The notes: a model not told the origin generated them from the sequence alone. Shown: positions 18,152-27,564, numbered from the stretch's first letter. The stretch: 64,000 bases of DNA from JAYPWI01 sp964629575 (GCA_964629575.1 CAZVUM010000004.1:60073-124072); one strand, 5' to 3'. Numbers and translations are program-made.

Positions 18152-19279
18152 CTAGGTGAAGAGATCGAGGACCGACTCGGCGCGGGAGGGCGCTGACTCG
18201 CTGCGGACCTTGCCGTCGGTGACGGCGAAGTCGTCGATGCCCAGAGCGTCGCGCACATCGGCCGTGTCGGCTGCCAGGTTGTCGTCGAGTTGGATCCCGG
18301 TCGCGTCGGCGATGCGGTTGAGCCCTTCGAACGCTGCGATCGTTCCCGCCGCCTCGACGAGACCGGCGTCGCCCACCGCCGAGCGCAGCGCGTCGCGGGC
18401 GGCAGCGAGATCGTCGTCATCGCCGACGGCGGCGGTGGTGAAGTGGACCAGCTCGGCGCCGGCGTCCACACCAGCACCAGCCGCCATGTCGAGGGCCTCG
18501 ACCCCCTCACCCTGTGCTTCGCCGCTCGCACGGAGCAGCGCAACGTGGGCGGCGGTTCAGTAGAAGCACTCGTTCATCTTCGACACGGTCGCCGCGATCA
18601 GCTCCACCTGTGGGCGTTGAAGCGGCCGGTCCCACACCAGCTGCGCGAACTCCGGGCCCCGGCTGTACTGCTGCTTGACCACTCCCCGCCAGATGTCCGC
18701 TGTGTCCGGGACCAGCGACGCGGCGCGGGACACGTTGGCCAGGGTCTTGTCGAGCGACTGGCTGACGAAGGCGCCCACATCACCCACGTCGTCAGGCCGC
18801 ACTCGCGACGGCTCGCCGTGACCGGCTGCGGGAAGCGGCCGAAGCGCGGTTCCGAGCGCCAGCGCGAACCCATCGATCGCGTACCGGGTGGCCACGATCG
18901 CTGCGAGCTCCACGTAGGGCTCCTCGCCGAGCGCCTCGCACATCGACCCCACCCATCCACGGGCGAGACGACCGGGGTCACTCGAGATCCGGTGCGCCGC
19001 CTCGACGGCATCGTTCGACAAGACCGACCCCTCGGGCGAGCGGCTGTGATCGCCACGCACGGCGTTCGGCGAGACGGCCGCCTTCTGTTCGCGGCACAGC
19101 TCGCAGCCGGCGGCAGCTCGCGCCTCGGCCAGGATCGCCACCCGCTCAGCCCCGGTCCACCATGTTCCGCACTCGCCCAACCGACGCCAGGCATCACCGT
19201 GCACATCGCCGAACGCTGGGTCGACGGCGACCCCGCTGTCGGCGTAGGTCCAGTCCGTCGTTCCGCCCGTCACTGTCAT
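18152..19279 (-). CDS. AhpD/CMD-like protein, candidate selenoprotein with in-frame TGA (CxxU)
   Basis: Two open frames in the same phase are separated by a single TGA at 18559-18557. Read through, they give one protein of 375 residues. The N-terminal half contains GCELCREQKAA and the C-terminal half contains MNECFY-U-TAAH, which aligns with the AhpD/CMD redox motif C-x-x-C-x-x-x-H with the TGA at the second Cys (residue 241). The 135 residues after the TGA continue the family pattern (FEGLNRIADATGIQL) and end at a TAG. A potential hairpin lies 14-31 nt after the TGA. AhpD-fold proteins reduce peroxides or disulfides. Start: ATG 19279, with a weak GGGAT site. The alternative is a nonsense mutation or sequencing error, but two other genes here show the same Cys-to-TGA pattern. 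Confidence 0.8.
18526..18543 (-). promoter_or_regulatory. Candidate bacterial SECIS hairpin
   Basis: Starting 14 nt after the in-frame TGA, the mRNA can form a 6-bp stem (UUGCGC with GUGCGA, two wobble pairs) closing a six-base loop UGCUCC, with G as the second loop base. The TGA-to-loop distance of 19 nt falls in the range known for bacterial SECIS elements. High GC content makes chance hairpins common, so this is supporting evidence only. Confidence 0.45.
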
Positions 19280-19337
19280 GATCCCACGGTAGTCGTGCCA
19301 TGCTGAATGGCCTCGGCCGCACACCGTGGAGGCGTCG

Positions 19338-20606
19338 ATGTCCGTGAAGTTCTGCTGGTTCAATCTCATGCCCTGGCCCGACTTGCCGGACGACTTCAAG
19401 GAGAACCACCGCTCCGTGTGGGTCGACATCGACCCGTCGCTCTTCGACCCCGAACGGGCGAACGGCATCTACCACGAGTACATGGACCAGCTGGAGTTCG
19501 CAGACGAACTCGGCTTCGACGGCATCGGCGTCAACGAACACCATCAGAACGGCTACGGCATCATGCCGAGCCCCAACATCATCGCCGCGGGCCTCGCCAG
19601 GCGGACCTCCAACGCCGCGATCTGCGTGATCGGCAACTCGATCGCCCTGTACAACCCGGCGCATCGGGTCGCGGAGGAGTTCGCGATGCTCGACTGCATC
19701 AGCGGCGGGCGCCTGGTGGCCGGTTTTCCCGTCGGCACGCCGATGGACACCAACTTCACGTACGGCCAGATCCCTGCGCTCACCCGCGACAAGTACGACG
19801 AAGCGCACGAGCTGATCATGCGTGCGTGGCACGAAGAGGAGCCGTTCGCCTTCAACGGCAAGTACAACCAGCTGCGCTACGTCAACATCTGGCCCAAGCC
19901 GATCCAGAAGCCCCACCCGCCGATCTACATCCCCGGCGGTGGCTCGATCGAGACGTGGGACTTCTGCCTCGACCACGACTACAACTACAGCTATCTCAGC
20001 TTCACGGGCCACAAGGCCGGCCAGACGCTGATGGACGGCTACTGGGATCGGGTGGCCGAGCGCGACAAGGACGAATCTCCCGGCCGCGCGGCCTTCGCAC
20101 AGATCATCTGCGTCGCCTCGAGCGATGCCGAGGCCGAAGAGCTCTACGCGGAGCACATGCTCTATTTCTTCAACCGCTGCCTGCACGTCCATCCCGGCTT
20201 CGCCGATCCGCCGGGGTACCGCACCGTCAAGACGATTCAGGCCGGCAAGCTCGACCAGCTGCGCAAGGAGAACCAGGAGCTGTTCAAGCGGCTCACGTGG
20301 AAGGACCTCGTCGATGGCGGCTACGTCATCGCCGGCTCCCCCGACACGGTGCGTGAGCAGATGGAGGACATGATCAAGCGGCTCCGTCTCGGAACCGTCT
20401 TCTGCCTGTTGCACATGGGCAACATGCCGGACTGGAAGACCCGCTACTCGAGCCAGCTGTTCGCCGAGAAGGTGATGCCGCAGCTCAAGAACATCTGGGG
20501 CGACGAGCTGGCCCAGGACGACCGCTGGTGGCCCACACCCATGGAGGACCGGGTGCGACCCGAGGTGACGATGCAGGACGCGCGGAAGTACCCGGAGGTC
20601 GGCTGA
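19338..20606 (+). CDS. LLM class flavin-dependent oxidoreductase
   Basis: Luciferase-like monooxygenase-fold protein of 422 residues, expected to use FMN or F420. The pattern FDGIGVNEHHQNGYGIMPSPN, followed by RVAEEFAMLDCISGGRLVAGFPVG, is typical of the bacterial luciferase family. The C-terminus carries a DTVREQMEDMIKRL helix common in the family. The ATG at 19338 has GGAGG at a good distance, so it is preferred over an upstream GTG at 19326. It is followed after 2 bp by an alpha/beta hydrolase gene; together they could oxidise and hydrolyse one organic substrate (inference). Confidence 0.92.
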   Translation: MSVKFCWFNLMPWPDLPDDFKENHRSVWVDIDPSLFDPERANGIYHEYMDQLEFADELGFDGIGVNEHHQNGYGIMPSPNIIAAGLARRTSNAAICVIGNSIALYNPAHRVAEEFAMLDCISGGRLVAGFPVGTPMDTNFTYGQIPALTRDKYDEAHELIMRAWHEEEPFAFNGKYNQLRYVNIWPKPIQKPHPPIYIPGGGSIETWDFCLDHDYNYSYLSFTGHKAGQTLMDGYWDRVAERDKDESPGRAAFAQIICVASSDAEAEELYAEHMLYFFNRCLHVHPGFADPPGYRTVKTIQAGKLDQLRKENQELFKRLTWKDLVDGGYVIAGSPDTVREQMEDMIKRLRLGTVFCLLHMGNMPDWKTRYSSQLFAEKVMPQLKNIWGDELAQDDRWWPTPMEDRVRPEVTMQDARKYPEVG

Positions 20607-20608
20607 CC

Positions 20609-21403
20609 GTGGGGTACACCGAACAGACCATCAGCACCGGCCGCGGCATCACGACCCCGGTTCGCATGTACGGAGACGGTGAGCCGTCGGTCGTCTACTT
20701 CCACGGAGCGGGTGGCCTTCTCCCCGTCGAGGCCACGATCGACGGGCTTGTCGACGCCGGCATCTCGGTCGCGGCACCGGTGTGGCCCGGCTACGGCGAG
20801 GCCCAGGACGAGGGCCTGCTCGAGGACATGCTCGATTTCGCCCTTCACGGCTGGGACGTCGTGCGCGGCCTCGGTCTCCAACGGCCATCGCTCGTGGGTC
20901 ACTCGATGGGCGGGATGATCGCGTCGGAGATGGCGGCGCTGGCACCGCAATCGGTCGATCGCCTCGGCCTGCTCTGCTCGGCGGGCTTCTGGCTGGAGGA
21001 GCACCCGATCCCCGACATCTTCGCGATGCTGCCCTTCGAGCTCGCCGAGGTGCTGTTCGCCGACCCCGCTGTCGGAGAGAAGATGCTCACTGCAGGGCTC
21101 GATTTCTCCGACGACAAGGCACTCAACGCCTTCATGGTCTCGCGAGCTCGACAGCTGGGCATGGCGGGCAAGATCCTGTTTCCGATGCCCGACCGGCGCC
21201 TGTCCAAGCGGGCGTATCGGATCGACAGCCCGACGCTGTTGGTCTGGGGCGAGATGGATCGCTTGATCCCGCCGGCCTATGCGGGGGCGTTCGAGGATGC
21301 CATCGCCGACACCCGAACCGTGATGGTGCCCGACGCCGGGCACATGCTCCCGCACGAACAACCAGCCGCCGTCGCCGCCGCGCTGGTCGAATTCCTCACC
21401 TGA
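20609..21403 (+). CDS. Alpha/beta-fold hydrolase
   Basis: Serine hydrolase of 264 residues. The oxyanion strand is YFHGAGG, the nucleophile elbow is GHSMGG with Ser99, the acid is probably the Asp in WGEMDRLIP, and the His is in DAGHMLPHEQ. There is no signal peptide, so it should be cytoplasmic. The GTG at 20609 starts 2 bp after the LLM oxidoreductase stop, with GGAGG about 12 bp upstream, so translation is coupled. It ends in a palindrome shared with a convergent gene. Ester, lactone or C-C bond hydrolysis cannot be told apart. Confidence 0.9.
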   Translation: MGYTEQTISTGRGITTPVRMYGDGEPSVVYFHGAGGLLPVEATIDGLVDAGISVAAPVWPGYGEAQDEGLLEDMLDFALHGWDVVRGLGLQRPSLVGHSMGGMIASEMAALAPQSVDRLGLLCSAGFWLEEHPIPDIFAMLPFELAEVLFADPAVGEKMLTAGLDFSDDKALNAFMVSRARQLGMAGKILFPMPDRRLSKRAYRIDSPTLLVWGEMDRLIPPAYAGAFEDAIADTRTVMVPDAGHMLPHEQPAAVAAALVEFLT

Positions 21404-21418
21404 GCAACGCGGGTGGAT

Positions 21419-21448
21419 TTAGGTACCTGGAGCGCTCCTGGAACCTAA
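21419..21448. terminator. Bidirectional palindromic terminator-like repeat
   Basis: A 30-bp inverted repeat with the same right half as the 18089 element and two mismatches in the left half. It lies between convergent hydrolase genes and contains the TAG stop of the minus-strand one. Confidence 0.65.
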
Positions 21449-22335
21449 TTGCCCAATCGCCAACTCGCGGCGAGGAACGCGGCTACCTCGGCGAGCGCGC
21501 GGTCGGCCTCGGGGATGCGGTGGTAGTGCCAGGTGTGCCACAGACCTGCCCACACGTCGAGGTCGCATCGCACACCTGCGGCGCGAAGCCGCCGCGACAG
21601 TGCTGCCGACTGCCCGAGGAGCGGTTCGCCTGCCGCGACCTGAACCAAGGTGGGCGGAAGCGACATCATGTCGCCTCGAAGTGGGGAAACGAGGGGATCC
21701 GCCGGATCGAGGTCGCCGGCGTAGGCGGCAGCCAGCGCGGCGAGCTCGGGAGCCTCCTCCCCCTGGGCACGGGACGTGCTGTGATCGAGGTGCGGCGAGA
21801 ACAACGCCAATGCCGTCGGCACCGGGGCCCCATCGTCCCGTAGGCGTTGAGCGGCCGCGAGAGCGATGCCGGCCCCCGCCGAATCGCCCGCCAACGCGAA
21901 CTCCCGATCGGCCCCGATCGCCCCACAGACGGCGACAACATCGTGGACCGCGGCCGGGCAGGGGTGTTCGGGCGCGAGCCGGTAGTCCACCGACACGACC
22001 TCGCCACCGAGGGCCAATCGGGCGGTGATCGGTATCGCCACGGCGGCCGACCCGAGGCAATAGCCGCCACCGTGGACGTAGATGATCAGAGGCGTGTCTC
22101 GCCCCGGGGAGGCTCCGGCCACCAGACACCGAACGCCCCCCAGTTCCTCGGGCCGGTGCGGCCGGTCGGGGTCGTCCGATTCACCCCACCCCTCGTTGAT
22201 CTCGGCCCGCCATCGTCGAACGGCATCGTGGTCGTCGAAGTCGGGCAGCCCGACAGGCACCGCATCGTGCGACCCGCGACGTCGTTCTTCGGCTGCCGCG
22301 GACAACGGCCCGGCGCCGATCCCCGGTTCGATCAC
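21445..22335 (-). CDS. Alpha/beta hydrolase, hormone-sensitive-lipase (HGGG) family
   Basis: Carboxylesterase-type hydrolase of 296 residues. It has the HSL oxyanion motif HGGG at 88-91 (YVHGGGYCLGS), then the conserved VDYRLAPEHPCPAAVHD, the nucleophile motif GDSAG with Ser152, and a C-terminal GLWHTWH supplying the His. The GTG start at 22335 overlaps the upstream acylase stop by 4 bp (GTGA), so it is the third gene of a coupled operon with the SDR/epimerase and acylase genes upstream. Confidence 0.88.
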   Translation of the reverse strand: MIEPGIGAGPLSAAAEERRRGSHDAVPVGLPDFDDHDAVRRWRAEINEGWGESDDPDRPHRPEELGGVRCLVAGASPGRDTPLIIYVHGGGYCLGSAAVAIPITARLALGGEVVSVDYRLAPEHPCPAAVHDVVAVCGAIGADREFALAGDSAGAGIALAAAQRLRDDGAPVPTALALFSPHLDHSTSRAQGEEAPELAALAAAYAGDLDPADPLVSPLRGDMMSLPPTLVQVAAGEPLLGQSAALSRRLRAAGVRCDLDVWAGLWHTWHYHRIPEADRALAEVAAFLAASWRLGN

Positions 22336-24551
22336 AGTTCGAACTGGTCCACCGTGACCTCGGCGACCGCCGCATCCGAGTAGGCCATCGGCAGCAGCTC
22401 TCCCGCCAGCCACGCGGACCGCTGGTCGAGATCGTGGCCACTCCCTCGGACGCCCGAGACGCCGTGCGGCACGACCCAGCCGGAGGCATCCCAGTCTGCG
22501 AGGTCGAAGACGTACCGCGCCACCGAACCCGCCGCTGCCCGCTCCCCCGTCTCGGGCACAACGCTGCCGCATCTCACCGTGTCGCTGTCGCCGGGACACT
22601 CGTCGACCGGTGGGTGGAGGGCACTGGCGGCTTCGACCGAGCTGGCGAGCGGATGCGGCGAGGCCATCCTGTGGATCCGACCCCACGTCCAGTCAGCGGG
22701 ATCGGGGCCGAGCCGCTCTGTCAGCTCCTGGGCTGTCTCGTCGACACACGCCGACAGCGATGCGGACACGGCATCAGGGGATTCGAGTCCCGGGATCAGG
22801 CTCGACGTGCCGTCGAGAAGGAGGGTGGTGGCGGCGTCGTAGAGCATCCGACTCGAATCAACGGGGCGGGGCCAGCCCGGGGCGCCGAGCTCAGCCGTGG
22901 CGAGACCGAGACGTTCCCCCACCGACTCGACCCAGCGGCGCCTGATGACCGCGTAGATGGAGGCCGCAACGGACTCCGAGGCCATCTGGTGATCCCAGCC
23001 TCGGAGCTCATCGAGGAGTCTCTCGCTGAGCCGGTGCCGGCAGCCGGTCGCCGCCTCCAGAACGCGATCGACGACACCTGGAGCCACGAGCGAGGTCACG
23101 TCGGTGTGGATTGCCAGCATGTCCTCGACGGTCGCGTCCTTCAGTTCTCCGAGGATCTCCACGATCCGGTCGAAACGAGCGGGACCGGCGAAGTCGAGTG
23201 AGACGTACGGCGTGTCGTCGCCGATTCGGTTGTTGGCGGTGACGAGGAACCCGCGCTCGGGGTTGCGCCAGCTGTGCAGGTCATCGAACGGAATTGGTTC
23301 GAGATCCGCCCAGGAGTACTCGTCGACACCCTCGACCGGCGTCCAGCGACTCGCTGGCTGCCGCTCGACGACCCGGCCGCGGACGTGGAACGAGATGTCG
23401 CCATCACGGTCGGCAGTCAGGAGGCTGTTGACCGGAATCACCCAGGGCCGCACGGCATCTTCGAGCTCGTCGCATGACGATGCACGCAACATGGGCACGA
23501 GGGCGTCGAAGGTCGTGTCGGGGCCCGAGATCCCGGTCCACATCATCGAGAGGGCGGCGCCGTCCGCGGGATCACCCAACACCACGGGCCCCCGCGACGT
23601 TGTTCCACACCACACCTCGACGTCGTCCTCGCCCCGGATCGACAGCGTGACAGGACGCCAGTCGGCTGGGGCCCCACCCGCCTCGAAGCGCTCGACGAAC
23701 AGATCTGTGTCGTCGGCCATGCCGTGTGTGATGCACCACGCCACATCGGCGTTGTGGCCGAAATGGGGAAGGCCGGGTACGCCGGGAAAGCCCAAGCCGA
23801 TCGCATCGAAATCAGGGCAGGTGATGTGACACTGGTGGTACACGTTCGGAAACTCGATGCCCCTGTGGGGGTCGCCGGCGAGGATCGGGCGGCCCGAGGC
23901 GGTGCGGGTGCCGTCGAGCGCCCAGCTGTTCGATCCCCCCTCGGCGGGAGGAAGGACGTCCAGCGCCTCGGCGTTCGCGGCGAGCACAGCCGCAGCGTCC
24001 TCCAGCAGGTCGATTTGCTCGGAGGACACCGGTGGGACGATCCCGCTCGCCGCGCCCGCATCACCACGCATCGCCTCGGTGAGGTCCGGTCCGACCGTCG
24101 CCAAGACATGACCGCGCCACAGCTTGCGATACAGGGTTCCCATGAAGATGTGGCGGATCTTGTATACGGCGACGCAGTGCCAGGGCTCCCACCGCTCGGG
24201 CGGCTGCAGGTGATGGTCGAACTCAGCGGGAAGGGAACCGGCATGGTCGCCCAGCCACCGGTTGACCCCGCGCGCGTAGGCCTCGACGGCGCGACGTGTG
24301 TCCGCACCCAGCGCGTCGAAGTCGCGCCGGGCGGTGTCGGCGAGACCCAAGCGGAGGAAGAACGCATCCTCCTTGACGCCTGCCCAGCCGACCACAGTCG
24401 CCCAGCGCCCGAGCGCCCGCAGCCGATCCCACTCCATCTGCCAGATGCGATCGTCGGCTGCGACCCAGCCCTGGGCCTCGAACGCTGCGTCCATCTCTGG
24501 CGCATCGATGTGCGCGATTCCCCATCGGTCGCGACGCACCCGAACCGTCAT
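22332..24551 (-). CDS. Penicillin acylase family protein (Ntn hydrolase)
   Basis: Protein of 739 residues with the domain plan of beta-lactam/acyl-homoserine-lactone acylases. The N-terminal alpha chain starts RDRWGIAHIDAPEMDAAFEAQGW. The autocleavage site is AEGGSNSWALDG, where Ser207 becomes the N-terminal nucleophile of the beta chain. Downstream are the typical HFGHNADVAWCITHGMAD and TANNRIGD (Asn of the oxyanion hole). No signal peptide is visible, unusual for the family, so it may act in the cytoplasm. It overlaps genes on both sides by 4 bp. Family members cleave amides of penicillins, quorum-sensing lactones or other N-acyl compounds. Confidence 0.9.
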   Translation of the reverse strand: MTVRVRRDRWGIAHIDAPEMDAAFEAQGWVAADDRIWQMEWDRLRALGRWATVVGWAGVKEDAFFLRLGLADTARRDFDALGADTRRAVEAYARGVNRWLGDHAGSLPAEFDHHLQPPERWEPWHCVAVYKIRHIFMGTLYRKLWRGHVLATVGPDLTEAMRGDAGAASGIVPPVSSEQIDLLEDAAAVLAANAEALDVLPPAEGGSNSWALDGTRTASGRPILAGDPHRGIEFPNVYHQCHITCPDFDAIGLGFPGVPGLPHFGHNADVAWCITHGMADDTDLFVERFEAGGAPADWRPVTLSIRGEDDVEVWCGTTSRGPVVLGDPADGAALSMMWTGISGPDTTFDALVPMLRASSCDELEDAVRPWVIPVNSLLTADRDGDISFHVRGRVVERQPASRWTPVEGVDEYSWADLEPIPFDDLHSWRNPERGFLVTANNRIGDDTPYVSLDFAGPARFDRIVEILGELKDATVEDMLAIHTDVTSLVAPGVVDRVLEAATGCRHRLSERLLDELRGWDHQMASESVAASIYAVIRRRWVESVGERLGLATAELGAPGWPRPVDSSRMLYDAATTLLLDGTSSLIPGLESPDAVSASLSACVDETAQELTERLGPDPADWTWGRIHRMASPHPLASSVEAASALHPPVDECPGDSDTVRCGSVVPETGERAAAGSVARYVFDLADWDASGWVVPHGVSGVRGSGHDLDQRSAWLAGELLPMAYSDAAVAEVTVDQFEL

Positions 24552-25444
24552 GGCTGTCTCCCCAGTGCGGCGTCGATCGCCGCTTCGACGGTTTCGTGCT
24601 CGAACTCGAACCCGCTGTCGAGCAGAGCGCGGGGCTCGAGGCGCGTCGAGTCGAGCAGAAGCGCCTGGCCCATCTCGCCCAGGAGGAGGCGTATCGCGAA
24701 TCCCGGCGCCGGAACCCACGCCGGGCGCCTGAGAGCTTTGGCCAGCGAACGGGCGAAGGCTCGCTGACTGACCGGGTGCGGCGCGGTGATGTTCACCGGC
24801 CCTGTCAGCTCTTCGTCGAGGAGATGGCGCAGGGCCCGCACCTGATCGCTCAACGAGATCCAGCTCCAATACTGGCGACCGCCGCCCAAGGGGCCCGATG
24901 CCCCGAGCTTGGTGACCAGCACAAGGCGGCGGAACGACTCGGCATCGGCACCGAGCACGAGCGACGTCCGGGCATGGCACACCCTCACCCCCAGGTCCTC
25001 GAGGGGGCGGGCCGCGCCCTCCCACCGCACGACCAGGTCGGCCAGGAATGACGACCCGGGTGACGACGCCTCGGTGAGGACCTCATCGCCCCGATCTCCA
25101 TAGACACCCATTGCCGACCCGCCGACGAACACCGCAGGCCGTTCGGCATCGTCGAGGGCCGCCATCGTCGAGACCAGCAGCTCTGTCGATCGGACCCTCG
25201 AATCGACCAGCCGGCGTTTCTTCGCTGTCGTCCACCGTCCACCGATCGACTCACCCGCGAGATGAACGACTGCGTCGGCACCCGCGAGCGCCGAGGGGTC
25301 GAGCTGACCCGCCTCAACGTCCCATCTCACCAGGCCGCTTCCTTCGGACCGGGACAGACCCACCACCTCGTGGCCGTCGGACCGCAGCGATGTGGCCAAC
25401 GCACTCCCGATCAGCCCAGACACACCCGTGATCACGAACTTCAT
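24548..25444 (-). CDS. NAD-dependent epimerase/dehydratase family protein, TIGR01777/YfcH type
   Basis: Extended SDR of 298 residues. The Rossmann motif is TGVSGLIGSALATSL, followed by the family signature HLAGESIGGRWTTAKKRRLVDSRV, the GSAMGVYGDRGDEVLTE strand, and the C-terminal DUF1731-like segment PAWVPAPGFAIRLLLGEMGQALL. These features are specific for the TIGR01777 (YfcH-like) family, which is linked to cell-division or envelope phenotypes but has no known reaction. It is the first gene of the operon with the acylase, and is divergent from the alcohol dehydrogenase gene across 72 bp. Confidence 0.92.
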   Translation of the reverse strand: MKFVITGVSGLIGSALATSLRSDGHEVVGLSRSEGSGLVRWDVEAGQLDPSALAGADAVVHLAGESIGGRWTTAKKRRLVDSRVRSTELLVSTMAALDDAERPAVFVGGSAMGVYGDRGDEVLTEASSPGSSFLADLVVRWEGAARPLEDLGVRVCHARTSLVLGADAESFRRLVLVTKLGASGPLGGGRQYWSWISLSDQVRALRHLLDEELTGPVNITAPHPVSQRAFARSLAKALRRPAWVPAPGFAIRLLLGEMGQALLLDSTRLEPRALLDSGFEFEHETVEAAIDAALGRQP

Positions 25445-25516
25445 CGCCAGCGAGTCTGGCAGGCCCCCGATCCCGCCGTGCGAACGGCACCCTCGCATTC
25501 GCGACATGATGAGGCG

Positions 25517-26560
25517 ATGAGAGCAGTTGTGATGCGCGACGGGGCACTCGAGGTCGACGAGTTCGCTCTTCCCGACCCGCTGGAGCACCAGGTGGTGATC
25601 GACACAGTCGCCTGCGGAATCTGCGGAAGCGATCTCCACTGTCTGCGCCATGCCGACCAGTTCGTCGAGACCAGCCGCGAGGGCGGCATGGACGTCTTCG
25701 TGTTCGACACGAGCGCAGACGTCGTCATGGGCCACGAGATCGCGGGACGGGTGGCACGGCCGGCGGCCGACGGAAGCGGGCCCGCGGAGGGCACACCTGT
25801 CGCGGTGATGCCGGGGCTCACTGTTCCCGGCCAACCCGTGCGTGCAATCGGCTACTCCAACAACTACCCGGGCGGATACGCGGAGCAATTCGTGGCCGAC
25901 GCGATCGGGTGTGTGCCGATTCCCGAGCACGTCGACCCCACCCGAGCCGCCCTCACCGAGCCGCTCGCAGTGGGCCTCCACGCCGTCAACGCAGGCGGGG
26001 ACGAACTGCCAGGCGGCGCCGTCGTGCTCGGCTGTGGCCCGGTGGGTCTCACGGTGGTCGCATGGCTGGCGGCGCGAGGCGTCGCCCCGATCGTGGCTGC
26101 CGACTTCTCCCCGGGGCGACGCGCCCTGGCATCCACGATGGGCGCACACGTGGCCACGGATCCCGCCTCGCTGCCCGCGGTCGAAGCCTGGCGCGAAGCG
26201 GGAGGCACCGATTCGACGCCGCCGGTGATCTACGAGTGCGTCGGTGTGCCGGGCATGATCGACCAGGCCATCACGATGGCGCCGCGCAACACCACCATCG
26301 TCGTGGTCGGACTGTGCATGGAGTCCGACACGTTCCGCCCGACCATGGCGATCAACCGGCACGTGAGCCTCCATTTCGTTCTCGGGTGGGGTCGTCGCGA
26401 GTTCACGCAGTCGCTCGACGCGATCGCATCGGGCACCATCGACGTCGAACCTCTGATCACCGGGCAGGTCGACCTCGCCGGTGTCCCCGCAGCCTTCGAA
26501 GAGCTCGCAAGCCCCCGAGAACACGCGAAAATTCTCGTCATCCCCGGCGGAGCGGCCTGA
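25517..26560 (+). CDS. Zinc-binding alcohol dehydrogenase family protein
   Basis: Medium-chain dehydrogenase of 347 residues. The catalytic zinc site is recognisable from Cys36 in GICGSDLHC and the pair His72-Glu73 in MGHEIAG. The Rossmann motif GCGPVGL follows. The usual four-Cys structural zinc loop is missing; the segment after residue 80 has no Cys cluster. This places it among MDR proteins with only the catalytic zinc. The ATG at 25517 has GAGG upstream. It is monocistronic and the substrate is unknown. Confidence 0.9.
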   Translation: MRAVVMRDGALEVDEFALPDPLEHQVVIDTVACGICGSDLHCLRHADQFVETSREGGMDVFVFDTSADVVMGHEIAGRVARPAADGSGPAEGTPVAVMPGLTVPGQPVRAIGYSNNYPGGYAEQFVADAIGCVPIPEHVDPTRAALTEPLAVGLHAVNAGGDELPGGAVVLGCGPVGLTVVAWLAARGVAPIVAADFSPGRRALASTMGAHVATDPASLPAVEAWREAGGTDSTPPVIYECVGVPGMIDQAITMAPRNTTIVVVGLCMESDTFRPTMAINRHVSLHFVLGWGRREFTQSLDAIASGTIDVEPLITGQVDLAGVPAAFEELASPREHAKILVIPGGAA

Positions 26561-26597
26561 CACTCCACTGCTTGTCCGGTTCTGCCGATGGGAACCG

Positions 26598-27308
26598 GTG
26601 CAATCGTCCGGCTTCGCGAAACCTCTCGTCGCGGCCGTCGTCATCTTGACGATGATCTCGACTCTGGGTTCTCTCGCGCTTCCAGCGCTCGCGACTCCCG
26701 GTGGCGGCATCCCATTCATCGAGGTTCGCCCAGAGCACTACGAACCGGAGGGGCCGCCGACCGCACTGGCCTTCGTCGAAGCGGACCCAGCCCCGGACGG
26801 CGAGGTCGACCTCGAAGTCCCCGCTGACGATCCCGAGGAGGAGCTGGTCGAGGACCCCGAGGAAGCGGTGGAGGATCCCGACGAGGCCGAAGAAGAGGCG
26901 CCGGACGCACTTCCGCCCGTGACCACCCAGCCTCCCTTCGACCTCACCGACATCCCGCCGTACCCACTCCCTGCAGGCTTCGAGGCCCTCTACACCTGGA
27001 ACGACGGGGACAACGTCATGCGGGGCACGATCTATGCCGCCACCAACGGCGACCCCGGGGCGCTGGTGGCCTACCTGTCAGCCGACCGCGGCGGCTGGAC
27101 CGGCGTCGACATCGACGACCTCACCGGCGTGGACCCCACACGGCAATGGCTCTACGAGCGCGACGACCACCCCTACTGCCTGTGGATCGAGTACTACGAA
27201 AAGGGCCTCGAACGCGAAGACCTCGAACTCGAAACCGGCCTCGTCGGCCCCCAGTTCGTCATCACCGAAACCCCCTGGTGCCAGCCCTTCCCCGACCCCT
27301 ATAACTGA
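26598..27308 (+). CDS. Exported acidic protein of unknown function
   Basis: Protein of about 236 residues. A GTG at 26598, with GGGAA upstream, starts a signal peptide (FAKPLVAAVVILTMISTLG, ending ALPALA). Residues about 55-100 form a very acidic Pro/Glu/Asp tract (EEELVEDPEEAVEDPDEAEE). A compact C-terminal domain follows, rich in Tyr/Trp and ending with two Cys (HPYCLWIEYYEKG and TETPWCQPFPDPYN) that may form a disulfide. I recognise no family. The acidic linker suggests a surface-exposed or calcium-binding spacer, which is inference. The gene runs directly into a repeat-rich region. Confidence 0.7.
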   Translation: MQSSGFAKPLVAAVVILTMISTLGSLALPALATPGGGIPFIEVRPEHYEPEGPPTALAFVEADPAPDGEVDLEVPADDPEEELVEDPEEAVEDPDEAEEEAPDALPPVTTQPPFDLTDIPPYPLPAGFEALYTWNDGDNVMRGTIYAATNGDPGALVAYLSADRGGWTGVDIDDLTGVDPTRQWLYERDDHPYCLWIEYYEKGLEREDLELETGLVGPQFVITETPWCQPFPDPYN

Positions 27309-27398
27309 TCCTTTTCCGCAATCCTCGGTCGCTTCGCTCCCTCGTCTGCGGACTGCCACGGCCCGCCCACAACTCCCCCCGGCCGGCGCAGGCCTGTA

Positions 27399-27437
27399 GT
27401 TGAGCAACATCGGTGCCTGACACCACGGTTGCTCAAC
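27399..27437. repeat. Inverted repeat with 10-bp perfect arms
   Basis: Arms GTTGAGCAAC and GTTGCTCAAC enclose a 19-nt loop that itself contains GGTG...CACC. It follows the acidic exported protein gene by 90 bp and precedes the scaffold gap, so it could act as that gene's terminator or be an interspersed palindrome. Confidence 0.65.
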
Positions 27438-27450
27438 TCCCGTGAGCGAA

Positions 27451-27550
27451 NNNNNNNNNNNNNNNNNNNNNNNNNNNNNNNNNNNNNNNNNNNNNNNNNN
27501 NNNNNNNNNNNNNNNNNNNNNNNNNNNNNNNNNNNNNNNNNNNNNNNNNN
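27451..27550. other. Scaffold gap (100 N)
   Basis: The 14 bp on each side (CTCCCGTGAGCGAA at 27437-27450 and 27551-27564) are the same. The gap sits in front of a tandem repeat, so the number of repeat copies is uncertain. Confidence 0.9.
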
Positions 27551-27564
27551 CTCCCGTGAGCGAA

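Noticed and set aside
18557..19279. AhpD-like gene ending at the TGA as a normal 240-residue protein
   Set aside because: It would end inside the redox motif and leave a conserved 135-residue downstream frame unexplained.
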